Shown one piece after another: positions 16,579-26,171 of a DNA stretch of 64,000 nt. The notes beneath the pieces were generated by a model. It was not told where the DNA came from, searched no databases, and was given only the letters and a program-made list of their open reading frames with translations. Location of the stretch: the NCBI GenBank assembly GCA_002478865.1, contig DLJZ01000001.1, positions 52,613 through 116,612 on the forward strand. Direction: 5' to 3'. This DNA comes from Hungatella sp. UBA7603 (GTDB lineage: Bacteria > Bacillota > Clostridia > Lachnospirales > Lachnospiraceae). Both the position numbers and the translations under genes were made by a program. Within the stretch, counting starts at the first letter, position 1. Each line of letters starts with the position of its first letter.

Positions 16579-18528
16579 ATGAATGTTAATTCTTCAGGAA
16601 AAACTTTTACTAAGGAACATGAAAATATGGGTGATAATCCCAACTTAACAGGGCTTGAATCTGCAAAAGCGCAGACAAATTATAATTACGGAGAAGCATT
16701 ACAAAAAGCAATCATGTTTTATGAGTTCCAGCGCTCCGGAAAACTTCCGAAAACCATTCGAAATAACTGGAGAGGAGATTCCGGTCTGACGGATGGAGCT
16801 GACGCCGGACTTGATCTGACCGGTGGTTGGCACGATGCAGGTGATCATCCGAAATTCAACCTACCGTTGGCGTACACTGCGGCTATGTTAGCCTGGAGTG
16901 TTTATGAATCAAGGGCTGCCTTAAAACAGAGTGGTCAGCTTGATTACCTGCTAGAGGAAATCAAGTGGGCAACCGACTATTTGATAAAATGCCATCCATC
17001 TGCCAATGTATTCTACTATCAGGTAGGTGACGGCAATGCTGATCATTCCTGGTGGGGACCTGCCGAGGTTATGCAGATGGCACGTCCATCCTTTAAGGTG
17101 GATTTAGCAAGGCCCGGTTCTTCCGTAGTAGCTGGGTCAGCAGCAGCTTTAGCTGCCGCAGGTGCTATATTTACAGAGAGCAATCCGACTTATGCAGCAG
17201 AATGCCTCCGTCATGCCAAAGAGCTCTTTGCTTTTGCAGATGCCACCAAGAGTGATGCAGGTTATACCGCAGCCAATGGTTTTTACACCTCCTACAGTGG
17301 TTTTTATGATGAACTTAGCTGGGCAGGTACCTGGCTGTATCTTGCAACAGGAGAAACCACTTACCTAAACAAAGCAGAATCCTATGTGGGAAACTGGGGA
17401 ACAGAATCCCAGTCCTCTATCTTTGCTTACAAATGGGCTCATAACTGGGATGATGTACATTATGGCACAGAAATCCTCCTTGCCAGAATCACAAACAAAG
17501 CGATCTATAAGACAGCATCAGAAATGCATTTGGATTACTGGTCCACCGGTTATAACGGAGAACGTGTCTCCTATACACCAAAAGGCCTTGCCTGGCTTGA
17601 TTCCTGGGGAGCTTTGCGCTATGCTACTACCACAGCTTTCTTAGCAAGTGTTTATGCAGACTGGTCCGGTTGTACCGCTTCCAAGGTAACTGCGTATAAT
17701 ACCTTTGCCAAGCAGCAGGTGGATTATGCACTGGGTAGCGCAGGACATAGTTTTGTGGTTGGATTTGGTGAAAATCCTCCAAAGAGACCTCACCACAGAA
17801 CGGCTCACAGTTCTTGGGCTGACAGTCAGACAGTTCCCAATTATCACAGACATACAATTTACGGTGCTTTAGTTGGAGGTCCCGGAAGAGATGACAGCTA
17901 CAACGATGATATCGGTAATTATGTAAACAATGAGATTGCCTGCGATTACAATGCAGGATTTGTAGGTGCCCTTGCTAAATTATACGGTGTGTACGGCGGA
18001 ATGCCAATTGCTGACTTTAAAGCAATCGAACCGGTAACCAATGATGAGTACTTTGTAGAAGCAGGAATCAATGCCTCCGGCAATAATTTTATTGAAATCA
18101 AGGCACTTTTAAACAACCGCTCTGGCTGGCCTGCTAAAATGGGAGATAAGCTGTCCTTTAAATACTTCATCGATATTTCAGAAGTGAAAAAGTTGGGATA
18201 TAAAGCTTCTGATATTACAGTAAATACCAATTACAATAACGGGGCTGTGGTATCCAAATTACTGCCATGGAATGAAGCGTCCAATATCTATTATGTCAAT
18301 GCAGATTTTACCGGAACCAAGATTTATCCTGGCGGACAGTCTGCTTACAGAAAAGAAGTACAGTTTCGGATTGCAGCGCCAACCGCAGTAACCTGGAACA
18401 ATGCCAATGATTTTTCCTATACGGACCTTTCTGGAGCTACCTCTGGAAATACCGTTAAAACAGCATATATTCCGGTATATGATGCAGGAGTAAAAGTATT
18501 TGGCAAAGAACCCGGCAGTACCGTATAG
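16579..18528 (+). CDS. GH9 endoglucanase with CBM3c, no signal peptide
   Basis: 649-residue cellulase. The glycoside hydrolase family 9 domain runs from about residue 36 to 485 ([12 protein letters not shown] with catalytic Asp86/Asp89; [28 protein letters not shown] with the proton-donor Glu). A type 3c cellulose-binding module follows (about 495-645), the fused pair typical of processive endoglucanases such as Cel9A/CelZ. The N-terminus is polar and has no hydrophobic stretch. The upstream frame closes at a TAA within about 40 bp, and a perfect AAAGGAGG lies 8 nt before this ATG, so no secretion signal can be added. Either export is non-classical or the signal was lost. Terminators flank it, making it monocistronic. 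Confidence 0.95.
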   Translation: MNVNSSGKTFTKEHENMGDNPNLTGLESAKAQTNYNYGEALQKAIMFYEFQRSGKLPKTIRNNWRGDSGLTDGADAGLDLTGGWHDAGDHPKFNLPLAYTAAMLAWSVYESRAALKQSGQLDYLLEEIKWATDYLIKCHPSANVFYYQVGDGNADHSWWGPAEVMQMARPSFKVDLARPGSSVVAGSAAALAAAGAIFTESNPTYAAECLRHAKELFAFADATKSDAGYTAANGFYTSYSGFYDELSWAGTWLYLATGETTYLNKAESYVGNWGTESQSSIFAYKWAHNWDDVHYGTEILLARITNKAIYKTASEMHLDYWSTGYNGERVSYTPKGLAWLDSWGALRYATTTAFLASVYADWSGCTASKVTAYNTFAKQQVDYALGSAGHSFVVGFGENPPKRPHHRTAHSSWADSQTVPNYHRHTIYGALVGGPGRDDSYNDDIGNYVNNEIACDYNAGFVGALAKLYGVYGGMPIADFKAIEPVTNDEYFVEAGINASGNNFIEIKALLNNRSGWPAKMGDKLSFKYFIDISEVKKLGYKASDITVNTNYNNGAVVSKLLPWNEASNIYYVNADFTGTKIYPGGQSAYRKEVQFRIAAPTAVTWNNANDFSYTDLSGATSGNTVKTAYIPVYDAGVKVFGKEPGSTV

Positions 18529-18670
18529 TTCCACTATGAAAATTGGGCATGAGAAGTATACATAGCTGTTGATATGCTTTAGAAAAAGATTGCTGATTAA
18601 ATGAGTAGTGAGAGCGAATGATATGTGTTTGTTGATAGACATTCTGGGCGTTCTGATATTCGACTTATTA

Positions 18671-18711
18671 AATCCTCAAACCAGGTATCATCTGGTTTGG
18701 GGATTTTTTTA
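18671..18711 (+). terminator. Intrinsic terminator after cellulase gene
   Basis: Fourteen-bp stem AATCCTCAAACCAG (18671-18684) with CTGGTTTGGGGATT (18692-18705), followed by a T-run. Confidence 0.9.
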
Positions 18712-18741
18712 TAGTCATGAACAGATATTTCTAAAATATCA

Positions 18742-19234
18742 TTGAACGATTATAGGAACATGGTATCCATTGTAAGTCAGCAGATTTATCTTTTTAATGA
18801 TACAATCAGGAATAATATTTGCCTTTATAAAGATGTAAGTGAGGAAGATATAGAAGTTGCGTGCAGGGACAGCGGGTTAGACGATTTCTTAAAGGAGGTA
18901 TCTTTAGATTATATTGTGGGACAAAATGGTTCAATGCTTTCAGGAGGGCAGAAGCAGAAAAATTGCACTCGCCAGGGCATTGGTACATGAAAGACCTATC
19001 CCATTATTTGATGAAGTTACTTCTAATACAGATGTTTATTCCGAGAACCAGATAAATAGGTTACTGCATACCAGGTAAAAAGACAAAACAGTAATTATGG
19101 TTACTCACAGGCAAGAAATCCTAAAAAAGGTGGATCAAATCATTATATTAAAAGATGGAGTTATTGCCAATAGAGGAATGTATAAGGAGTTAATAAATAA
19201 AAATAACGAACTAGGTGCAATGTTGCCTCTTTGA
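18742..19234 (+). pseudogene. Broken ABC-transporter ATPase fragment
   Basis: Only the second half of an exporter-type ATPase remains. It begins at the Q-loop region (MVSIVSQQIYLFNDTIRNNI), after Walker A. The signature LSGGQKQK is followed by a frame break in an A-run near 18960; in the shifted frame IALARALVHERPIPLFDE is readable. A TAA after LLHTR interrupts it, and the tail KDKTVIMVTHRQEIL ... LKDGVIANRG ends at 19234. Truncation plus frameshift plus stop make this a remnant of a lost exporter. Confidence 0.85.
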
Positions 19235-19285
19235 CTTGCAGAATAGGCGTAAATAAATTATTTACGCCATACTCTTTACCTAGAG

Positions 19286-20545
19286 CTAACAGTTATATTC
19301 TAGGGCTTCGTCCAAGAAATCGAACTGTACCTGGAACCGCAACGCAAAATTGTTGATTTGGCAATGGAAATCGGCACCATCCTCTACTTTCCCTATCCAC
19401 ATAGCCTTCTTCTTGGAAGACGCTTTTTCATAACACTCCGTTGCCTGCCTCACAACCTCCGGACCCTCAGATTCGGCGCGAATAGACAGGAAAGCACACT
19501 TGAGATCTCGCGGATCCAGTTCCATATTATTTTCTGTTGCAGGCAGCCATTCTACAATGCTGTCGAAGCCATGCATCCAACTAACTCGATTCAGTGTTAC
19601 TCGAGACAGCCACGGTAAACTATTAATAATATTCTTGGACTCTTGTGCATCCCCCATAATAAACGGAGGCATAACACCATTTTTAATCACGAGTGGCCAA
19701 GAATATAATGGTGCACTGGCAACTAACGCAGCAAAACGATCATCATTAGCCGCATTGAACGTACTCTTCATACCACCATAACTATCGCCGCATACGACCA
19801 GCCGTTTCGCATCTACGTCAGGACGGGCAACGAGAAAATCAGTTGCGGCATGATAGGCACCTAACAAATCAACTTTTGGGAAGTTCTTTGCTGTAATCTC
19901 GGGGTTATAGGACCTTGGTTGTACATCATAGGGAAGATCTACGAGCAATGCGTTATAACCTCGATCAATGGCTTCTTTCCCTCCAAGGAAGAATGTGTCC
20001 TCTTTATGTGATTCTCCACCGTTATGGAAAAGGATTGTTGGTTTTGGCTTGTTACTGTTCTCAGCCTTTAGAAAAATTCCCGGAAACTTATAGCCTTTGT
20101 ATTCAATTTCCACAAACTCATGATTTATCGTTTTAGACATAGCGTCAAGATATTTCTTGAAGCACTCTACAGTCTTAAAATAGACTGGAAAGAAATCCGC
20201 ATCTGTGGGATCTATTGCGCAATAGGATGCTCGGTAGTACCCAAAGGCTCGTAAGAACGCTTGTCCAGCGCTAATTCGATGTCCTTTTTTCAGGCAGTCT
20301 TCACCAATTGCTTCAATCTTTTTTGCCTCTTTCTCAAATTCCTCTTTCCAGCTCACAGCAGACTTTGCATCAACTTTGCGAGCGACTTTAAACAACTCAC
20401 CTGGCGTGCAAGCACCATAAGCGATCCATCCAACAAACCATTGAAATATAAAATCCAGATCCTCGTCTTCGGGGTCCATAAAGAAGAGCCTGCTTTCCGA
20501 ATTCATGCGTTCAGCTAATATCTCATTATTTTTTACTGATGACAT
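19286..20545 (-). CDS. Alpha/beta-hydrolase of the DHPON-hydrolase-like family
   Basis: 419-residue enzyme. An N-terminal helical cap-like region (residues 1-150) precedes a hydrolase core with ILFHNGGESHKED, the nucleophile elbow VCGDSYGGMKS and a C-terminal catalytic His near residue 400. This architecture matches the 2,6-dihydroxy-pseudooxynicotine hydrolase/FusH-like family, which includes C-C bond hydrolases and esterases. SD AAGGAGATG precedes the ATG. There is no signal peptide. It is a single gene; the substrate is unknown. Confidence 0.8.
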   Translation of the reverse strand: MSSVKNNEILAERMNSESRLFFMDPEDEDLDFIFQWFVGWIAYGACTPGELFKVARKVDAKSAVSWKEEFEKEAKKIEAIGEDCLKKGHRISAGQAFLRAFGYYRASYCAIDPTDADFFPVYFKTVECFKKYLDAMSKTINHEFVEIEYKGYKFPGIFLKAENSNKPKPTILFHNGGESHKEDTFFLGGKEAIDRGYNALLVDLPYDVQPRSYNPEITAKNFPKVDLLGAYHAATDFLVARPDVDAKRLVVCGDSYGGMKSTFNAANDDRFAALVASAPLYSWPLVIKNGVMPPFIMGDAQESKNIINSLPWLSRVTLNRVSWMHGFDSIVEWLPATENNMELDPRDLKCAFLSIRAESEGPEVVRQATECYEKASSKKKAMWIGKVEDGADFHCQINNFALRFQVQFDFLDEALEYNC

Positions 20546-20730
20546 TTCTCACATCTCCTTTTCTAAAAAATATTTTCATTATCTGTTGTATAAGATCTTT
20601 CAGAATCTAATCCTTGCTCTTAAATAAGTAATAAATAAAGGCTTTATATACCTCCTTCCTGGCAGGCGATTTCATCCACCCGAGCCCCGTCAATAATTAT
20701 TTTTGCAAAGAATGCCGTAATCAATCAAAA

Positions 20731-21204
20731 TCAATCGTTTAGACGACGTTCCCCTTGAGCAATCATCTGTGTCATACCCCGGGTTACCATTTCCAGAAAA
20801 TCAGAAATCAACTGTGTTTCTTTCTGATCCAAGCCTGTTGTAAACTCTTGCCAAACTTCCCACATGCACTCATGGTGTTTTTGATGCCCTGCACAGATTT
20901 GTTCTCCTAGAGGAGTAAGACGGGAAAAAACCTCCTTTCGATTACCGTCTTTTTTGTAAGACTCGATTAGTTCTTTATCTAGCAGCTTCTTTGTACCTTG
21001 GCTCACCGCTCCGCTGGTTATTTCCAAATAAGCAGCCAGTTCTCTTACATTTGCTCCCTCTTGGGCCTTTATGGCCTCCAAAAGGTGAATCTCTGAATGG
21101 GAAAGCAAGAAATCACCCCCATAGGACCAAGGTGTTTGCATCTCCTGAATCATCAGGTTACCCATCTGATAAAATTGTTCTATTAAATGTTCTTTGTTTT
21201 TCAT
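20731..21204 (-). CDS. MarR-family transcriptional regulator
   Basis: About 157-residue winged-helix regulator with recognition-helix region ANVRELAAYLEITSGAVSQGTKKL. The open frame reaches a TTG at 21225, but I chose the ATG at 21204: a promoter (TTGACA, 17 bp, TATCAT) lies so close upstream that the message would begin at or within a few bases of that ATG, and there is no ribosome site. Two direct AGYAACTAAAT repeats cover the promoter, which suggests autorepression. Confidence 0.85.
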   Translation of the reverse strand: MKNKEHLIEQFYQMGNLMIQEMQTPWSYGGDFLLSHSEIHLLEAIKAQEGANVRELAAYLEITSGAVSQGTKKLLDKELIESYKKDGNRKEVFSRLTPLGEQICAGHQKHHECMWEVWQEFTTGLDQKETQLISDFLEMVTRGMTQMIAQGERRLND

Positions 21205-21242
21205 AGTAACTAAATGATATAGCAACTAAATAATAATGTCAA
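21205..21242 (-). promoter_or_regulatory. MarR promoter with overlapping direct-repeat operator
   Basis: Minus-strand -35 TTGACA (21237-21242) and -10 TATCAT (21214-21219) with a 17-bp spacer. Direct repeats AGTAACTAAAT (21205-21215) and AGCAACTAAAT (21221-21231), 16 bp apart, overlap the -10 and the start. Confidence 0.6.
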
Positions 21243-21449
21243 GAAGTTTTAATTTTAGTTTTTACCCAGCCAATCCAAAAAGATACCATCCTGCTATTGT
21301 ATCAAAAGATATAATTGATAGAGTGTAAGAGGAAATGAAGTGTTTTTAAATCTGAAAATGTGTTATAATTTATACGTGAAAAATAAACTATGGTGTAATT
21401 TAAATAATATCTATTACAACTATATTGATCGAATGAAAGAGGGTTTGAA

Positions 21450-21860
21450 ATGATTAGATCAGTAATGAAGGATGTCATTTTCCTGAATCAGAAGTCAGAA
21501 CTGGCAACGGAAGCGGACATGCAGGTGGTTCAGGATTTGCTTGATACTTTAAAAGCGAATGAAGCAGGCTGTGTAGGAATGGCGGCTAACATGATTGGTG
21601 TCAAAAAGAGAATAATAGCAGTGAGTATGGGCTTTGCTAATATTGCCATGATTAATCCAATGATTGTAAAAAAGTCTGGTGAATACGAGACGGAAGAAGG
21701 CTGTCTTTCTTTGATTGGAGTTCGTAAGACTAAGAGATATAAGGATATCGAGGTGGATTTTCAGGATACGAATTTCAATAAACAGAGTCAGAAGTTTACT
21801 GGTTGGATTGCACAGATTATACAACATGAAATTGACCATTGCGATGGCATCGTGATATAG
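21450..21860 (+). CDS. def: Peptide deformylase
   Basis: 136-residue metalloenzyme that removes the formyl group from nascent proteins. The three family motifs are readable: CVGMAANMIG (usually GxGLAAxQ; here the Gln is Met), EGCLS with the metal Cys, and QHEIDH (HExxH). It is the short class common in clostridia. The changed first motif suggests an accessory rather than the main deformylase. It lies about 100 bp before bcp, with yaaA following, so a redox-stress role is plausible. SD AAAGAGGG precedes the ATG. Confidence 0.9.
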   Translation: MIRSVMKDVIFLNQKSELATEADMQVVQDLLDTLKANEAGCVGMAANMIGVKKRIIAVSMGFANIAMINPMIVKKSGEYETEEGCLSLIGVRKTKRYKDIEVDFQDTNFNKQSQKFTGWIAQIIQHEIDHCDGIVI

Positions 21861-21957
21861 GAGAATAGGTTTTGATGGAAATTGTAACAGTGAAATGAAT
21901 ACTAGAAAAGCGGAAGAGAAGTATTTATATTTAACATAAGAATTAGGAGGACAGATT

Positions 21958-22410
21958 ATGCTAGAGATAGGAACAAAAGCACCAGCATTTTCATTGCCGG
22001 ATCAGAACGGATTGATACACACGTTGGAGGAGTACAAGGGGAGGAAGGTTATTTTATATTTCTACCCAAAGGACAATACTCCGGGCTGTACCAAGCAGGC
22101 TTGCAACTTTGGAGAGTTGTATCCGCAGTTTCAGGAAAAGGGAGCTGTGGTTCTTGGGGTGAGCAAGGACAGCGTAGCATCTCATAAAAAATTTGAGGAA
22201 AAGTATGGTTTACCATTTACATTGCTTTCTGATACGGAACTCACCTGTATTCAGGCATATGATGTCTGGCAGGAAAAAATGAATTATGGTAAGGTTAGCA
22301 TGGGAGTGGTTCGAACCACATATCTCATCGATGAAGATGGGGTAATTGTACAAGCCTTTGGTAAAGTGAATGCAGAGGAGAACCCGACACAAATGCTGGC
22401 TCAGTTATAG
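21958..22410 (+). CDS. bcp: Thioredoxin-dependent thiol peroxidase (Bcp/PrxQ)
   Basis: 150-residue peroxiredoxin that reduces hydrogen and alkyl peroxides. The catalytic motif TPGCTKQAC (about residues 40-48) holds the peroxidatic Cys and, five residues later, the resolving Cys of atypical 2-Cys PrxQ proteins. Length is normal. SD TTAGGAGG lies 7 nt before the ATG. It is separated by only 3 bp from yaaA and probably co-transcribed with it. Confidence 0.95.
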   Translation: MLEIGTKAPAFSLPDQNGLIHTLEEYKGRKVILYFYPKDNTPGCTKQACNFGELYPQFQEKGAVVLGVSKDSVASHKKFEEKYGLPFTLLSDTELTCIQAYDVWQEKMNYGKVSMGVVRTTYLIDEDGVIVQAFGKVNAEENPTQMLAQL

Positions 22411-22413
22411 GAA

Positions 22414-23154
22414 ATGAAGATAATAATTTCTCCAGCAAAGAAGATGAATGAGGATACGGATTCCATTGAGGTTACCGGAATGCCCGGATTTATTAATGAT
22501 GCTAAAATATTGCTGAATGAAATGAAATCCATGTCCTTATCAGAAGGAAAAGAATTGTGGAAATGCAATGATAAATTAGCAGAATTAAACCATAAGCGCT
22601 ATAAACATATGTCTTTGATGCGTAAACTGACACCGGCAGTAATCGCATATGAAGGCTTGCAGTATCAGCATATGGCTCCGAAAGTGCTCACAGCTAGAGC
22701 ACTTTCGTACCTATCAGATCATTTGCGGATTCTGTCAGGCTTTTATGGAGTACTGAGGCCCTTTGATGGGGTAACGCCATATCGACTAGAAATGCAGGCA
22801 AAGCTATCCGTGAATGATTGTAAAGATTTATATGATTTCTGGGGAGACCGGTTGTATCATAGTCTGATGGACGATGATAGAATTATCCTTAACTTGGCTT
22901 CAAAGGAATACTCACAATGCATCGAAAAACATATCACACCGAAGGATCAATTTATTACGATTGAGTTTGGTGAGCTGGTAGAAGGGAAAGTGAAGCAAAA
23001 AGGAACAATATCAAAGATGGCTCGCGGTGGTATGGTACGGTTCATGGCAGAGAATAATATTTCTGATCTGAATGGTCTCAAGGATTTTAAGGAGTTAGGA
23101 TTTGTTTATTCCAAAGAGCTTTCCAGCAGTTCAAAATACATATTTTTGATGTGA
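22414..23154 (+). CDS. yaaA: Peroxide-stress protein YaaA (UPF0246)
   Basis: 246-residue member of the UPF0246/DUF328 family. The N-terminus MKIIISPAKKM, the central FYGVLRPFDGVTPYRLEM and the C-terminal KGTISKMARGGMVRFM are hallmark segments. In E. coli YaaA lowers free iron and protects DNA during peroxide stress. It directly follows the bcp peroxidase, consistent with a shared oxidative-stress role. Translation is probably coupled, as the ribosome site GGAAATG lies within the end of bcp. Confidence 0.93.
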   Translation: MKIIISPAKKMNEDTDSIEVTGMPGFINDAKILLNEMKSMSLSEGKELWKCNDKLAELNHKRYKHMSLMRKLTPAVIAYEGLQYQHMAPKVLTARALSYLSDHLRILSGFYGVLRPFDGVTPYRLEMQAKLSVNDCKDLYDFWGDRLYHSLMDDDRIILNLASKEYSQCIEKHITPKDQFITIEFGELVEGKVKQKGTISKMARGGMVRFMAENNISDLNGLKDFKELGFVYSKELSSSSKYIFLM

Positions 23155-23174
23155 GACGAGAGGTTGTCATGAGA

Positions 23175-23204
23175 ACCAGTATAGCTCAGATGGGAGAGCA
23201 CTTG
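23175..23204 (+). other. tRNA-like 5' half (D-arm) remnant
   Basis: Bases 23182-23199 read TA, GCTC, AGATGGGA, GAGC, which is a canonical position 8-9 plus D-arm of a tRNA, preceded by 7 nt that would be the acceptor strand. No matching anticodon arm, T-arm or acceptor 3' strand follows, so no tRNA is encoded. It may be a recombination remnant or chance. Confidence 0.3.
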
Positions 23205-23264
23205 AGTTCTCCATTCTGCAAAATGCGCAGGCTGTTGTATTGTAAACATGAAAGGGTAAATGTT

Positions 23265-23301
23265 AAAGCGGTGGCGCGAAATAGGGTGCCACCGCTTTTT
23301 T
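23265..23301 (+). terminator. Strong GC-rich intrinsic terminator after yaaA
   Basis: Perfect 11-bp stem AAAGCGGTGGC (23265-23275) and GCCACCGCTTT (23288-23298) with a T-run to 23301. The words GGTGG..CGCG and GGGTGCCACCGC recall a T-box terminator, but no gene to regulate follows on this strand. Confidence 0.9.
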
Positions 23302-23384
23302 CAATTCCTAAAATATAGTGAATCGATTCAAAAATAGAGCTTTAATCGAACAGGCCATATAAATCTATAATCGCTGTACCATGA

Positions 23385-24698
23385 CTACAATCCTGATATG
23401 CGTCCATCCTTGTCGAGAAACAATAGCTCATAATACTTTTTGGGTCTGCCTTTGCCAGCATCTCGTTTTTCAAATACCGTTTGAGCATAATTATGTTCTT
23501 CGATTTTGTTGAGGATACGGTTTGCACCTCTTGCGGTGATGGACAGACATTGAGCGACATCCTCAGAGGATAATTTATTTGTTCTCATAATTTCTGCGTA
23601 GGACATGATTTTCTGAAGATTGATGTTATTCATTCCAATACGTTTAGATAATGCAATGATTTCCGGATCACCCTGTTCGCTAAACTGTATTACATTCATG
23701 TTTTGCATTGGACCGATCACCTTCTGATCCTCGTTTATGAAAAAGCTGCAGCTGCCTGTATAGGCTTTGGCTTGTCGGTGAGCTTTGATGGCGTTTTCGT
23801 TAGCCTGATAATATTCATGCCCCGAACCCCACCCGATTTTCACCTTATCGCTCAAACGTTCTTCCAGATATTTCAAAAGAGTGCAATTCTGTGCATTAGA
23901 AGTGATCTTTTTAAAACTTCCGTAGGTGGTGTAAAGCTTTACAGTGCCTTCCGAAATTTGTGCTGTGTCAGCAATGTTTATGCTTTGCAGAAATTTGCTG
24001 GTGAGGGCTTTCCACTCATAAAGCTGCTCCTCGGTTGGTGAGTGTTCTGATTCAATGGATAAACATGCTACAACTGCCCTTCGATTCTTAAGTTTTAAGA
24101 TAGTAATTTCGTTAATAATCCCGTTTATGGCCTCCTTGACATTTTCCAAAGTGGACCGAATTAGGATATATCTTACTCCATGTTTTCTGAGCTCTGGAAC
24201 AAAATGACCGAACGCGGTGATGGATAGGTCTATTTTCTTCTCTTCCCATAGTGCTATATGGTTTTCCAGCATCGTTTCTACTCTCTCGAACAGATCTTGG
24301 CTGTCAATAGACTTTCCCTGATCAGTCAGGTATTTTTGAAATTCACTGAAAGAATCTATAATATATGCAAAGTCTACATAGATCCTGGATATGTCAAGCC
24401 CAGGTTCTGTAATCAACAATCTGAAAAGTTCTCTATAAAGAAGGGTTTCGTTATCTTGTATAATGTGTGTAGGTATTTTTTCATCCAAACATTCCTTATC
24501 TATGGACTCGTAAAGAAGCCTGCCGCTGATCACAAATCCGTCCACCGAACCTAAGTTCTCCAGATATACGTCTTTCGTTTCCCGGAAGTTACTAATTGTA
24601 AGAATCCGGAACTGACATACCGACTGCAATTCTTCTTCAATTTCGTGGAAATAGTCTATATAAGATTCCGTCGTGATGATACCCAACCTGATTTTCAT
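23385..24698 (-). CDS. Transcriptional regulator with sensory N-terminus and C-terminal winged helix
   Basis: 437-residue cytosolic protein that I could not place in a named family with certainty. Residues 1-190 look like an alpha/beta sensory domain resembling the PrpR_N/LacI-like opening (MKIRLGIITTESYIDYFHEI). Residues 195-340 look like a degenerate GGDEF-type cyclase fold (VVACLSIE; KVKIGWGSGHEYYQANENAIKAH). Residues 355-437 hold a winged helix (MRTNKLSSEDVAQCLSITARGANRILNKIEE). It is divergent from the amidohydrolase/crotonase operon, whose promoter is bracketed by 23-bp repeats, and is most likely that operon's regulator. Confidence 0.7.
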   Translation of the reverse strand: MKIRLGIITTESYIDYFHEIEEELQSVCQFRILTISNFRETKDVYLENLGSVDGFVISGRLLYESIDKECLDEKIPTHIIQDNETLLYRELFRLLITEPGLDISRIYVDFAYIIDSFSEFQKYLTDQGKSIDSQDLFERVETMLENHIALWEEKKIDLSITAFGHFVPELRKHGVRYILIRSTLENVKEAINGIINEITILKLKNRRAVVACLSIESEHSPTEEQLYEWKALTSKFLQSINIADTAQISEGTVKLYTTYGSFKKITSNAQNCTLLKYLEERLSDKVKIGWGSGHEYYQANENAIKAHRQAKAYTGSCSFFINEDQKVIGPMQNMNVIQFSEQGDPEIIALSKRIGMNNINLQKIMSYAEIMRTNKLSSEDVAQCLSITARGANRILNKIEEHNYAQTVFEKRDAGKGRPKKYYELLFLDKDGRISGL

Positions 24699-24784
24699 AG
24701 TAAATTCCTTTCATAAACATTTCAATGACAAAAATTATAACATAGAAAATGTGATAGTTCAATCTTCTCGATTGATCGTAATAG

Positions 24785-24867
24785 TGTTCTCAAAATGTCT
24801 TAAAATATTCTTGACACCATTTAATTCTTGAAGTACAATGGATTTGTTCCTAAAATGTCTTAAAATA
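24785..24867 (+). promoter_or_regulatory. Operon promoter bracketed by 23-bp repeats
   Basis: Consensus-like promoter TTGACA (24811-24816), 17-bp spacer, TACAAT (24834-24839). Near-identical 23-bp repeats at 24785-24807 and 24845-24867 share AAAATGTCTTAAAATA and lie exactly 60 bp apart, one upstream of the -35 and one just after the expected start site. They are probable binding sites of the divergent regulator; looping or roadblock repression is possible. Confidence 0.75.
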
Positions 24868-24930
24868 ATAAGGGGCAAATTACTCTATGTTGCTCCGCAA
24901 ATTCAATTTATGTTTAAGGAGGTGTTAATT

Positions 24931-26145
24931 ATGGCTGAAAAGACTGGAGACATTTTGAGTATGGCTAATCAGTTACAGGACAAAATGGTTGTGTACAGGC
25001 ATCATCTTCATGGGATTCCGGAACTTGATTTAAGTTTACCTAGAACAACTGCTTATGTAAAAGAGTCTTTGGAGTCCATTGGCTTAAAGCCCACACCCAT
25101 GGGAGAATCAGGCTTAATGGTTACCATAGGCGGACAACGTCCTGGGAAGGTAATCCTTATTCGTGGGGATATGGATGGGCTGCCAATAAAAGAAGAAACA
25201 GGTCTTCCTTTTGCGTCAACCAACGGAAATATGCATGCATGCGGTCACGACCTGCATACATCAATGCTGCTGGGCGCTGCAGAGATACTAAAGGCAAACG
25301 AAGAGCAGCTTCGTGGTACGGTCAAGCTTATGTTTCAGCCGGGGGAAGAAACTTTACATGGGGCCAAGATGATGATTGAAAATGGGATCCTGGAAAATCC
25401 TAAAGTGGATGCAGCAATGATGCTTCATGTGATAACTGGAATACCATTTCCTTCCGGGCTATTTGTTACATTTGAGGCTGGAGGCGCGAGTTCAGCTTCT
25501 TCCGATTGGTTTGAAATCATCATTCGGGGAAGGGGTGCGCATGGGGCAATGCCAAATGTCGCGGTGGATCCATTAAATGTAGCGGCTCATCTTCACCTGG
25601 CCCTACAGGGTATCATAAGCCGTGAAATCTCACCAACTGAGAGTGCAGTCATTACGGTTGGAGTTATGGAAGGAGGAAGTACGAACAACGTGATTCCCGA
25701 TACTGCCAGGTTAAAAGGCAGTGTACGCACATTTGATGCTGCATTGCGGGATAAAATCGAAACTCGTATCCACGAAATTTCCAAAGGCATTGCGGAGACA
25801 TTTCTTGCAAAAGCGGAGGTGATTTATAACAGGAGTTGTCCCGAAGTAAAGGGTGACGGTGAACTTAATCGTCAAATGAGAACCACCATAGCAAATACGT
25901 TTGGTGATGATTCCTTTATAGATATATCACAATTGATACCTGGTGGTAAATTAATGGGATCGGAAGATTTTGCATTTGTGACACAAGAGGTGCCAAGCAC
26001 CTCACTGTATATTACGGCAGGTAACGCCAAAGAAGGTTATAGTTACCCTTTGCATCATCCAAAGGCAATGTTCTCGGACGATGTACTTAATAAAGGTGCT
26101 GCAGCTTACGCGGCATTTGCCAAAGATTGGCTGGAAAATAATTGA
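24931..26145 (+). CDS. M20-family amidohydrolase (N-acyl amino acid/hippurate hydrolase-like)
   Basis: 404-residue zinc peptidase-family enzyme that cleaves N-acyl amino acids. Metal and catalytic motifs are RGDMDGLP, HACGHDLHTS, FQPGEE, LHV and GSEDFA in family order, with the dimerisation lid around residues 190-300. An ATG at 24838 is in frame but overlaps the promoter -10, so I start at 24931, which has a perfect AAGGAGGTG. It is the first gene of an operon with two crotonases and L-serine dehydratase, suggesting release of an amino acid (perhaps serine) from an acyl conjugate. Confidence 0.92.
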   Translation: MAEKTGDILSMANQLQDKMVVYRHHLHGIPELDLSLPRTTAYVKESLESIGLKPTPMGESGLMVTIGGQRPGKVILIRGDMDGLPIKEETGLPFASTNGNMHACGHDLHTSMLLGAAEILKANEEQLRGTVKLMFQPGEETLHGAKMMIENGILENPKVDAAMMLHVITGIPFPSGLFVTFEAGGASSASSDWFEIIIRGRGAHGAMPNVAVDPLNVAAHLHLALQGIISREISPTESAVITVGVMEGGSTNNVIPDTARLKGSVRTFDAALRDKIETRIHEISKGIAETFLAKAEVIYNRSCPEVKGDGELNRQMRTTIANTFGDDSFIDISQLIPGGKLMGSEDFAFVTQEVPSTSLYITAGNAKEGYSYPLHHPKAMFSDDVLNKGAAAYAAFAKDWLENN

Positions 26146-26171
26146 TATTTAAAAATAAGGAGGATTTTAAG

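Noticed and set aside
23175..23260. Possible complete tRNA gene
   Set aside because: Only the D-arm region fits; no anticodon stem, T-arm or acceptor 3' strand can be drawn.
24838..24930. Upstream in-frame ATG for the M20 amidohydrolase
   Set aside because: This ATG overlaps the promoter -10 and would precede the transcript start; the ATG at 24931 has a perfect ribosome site.
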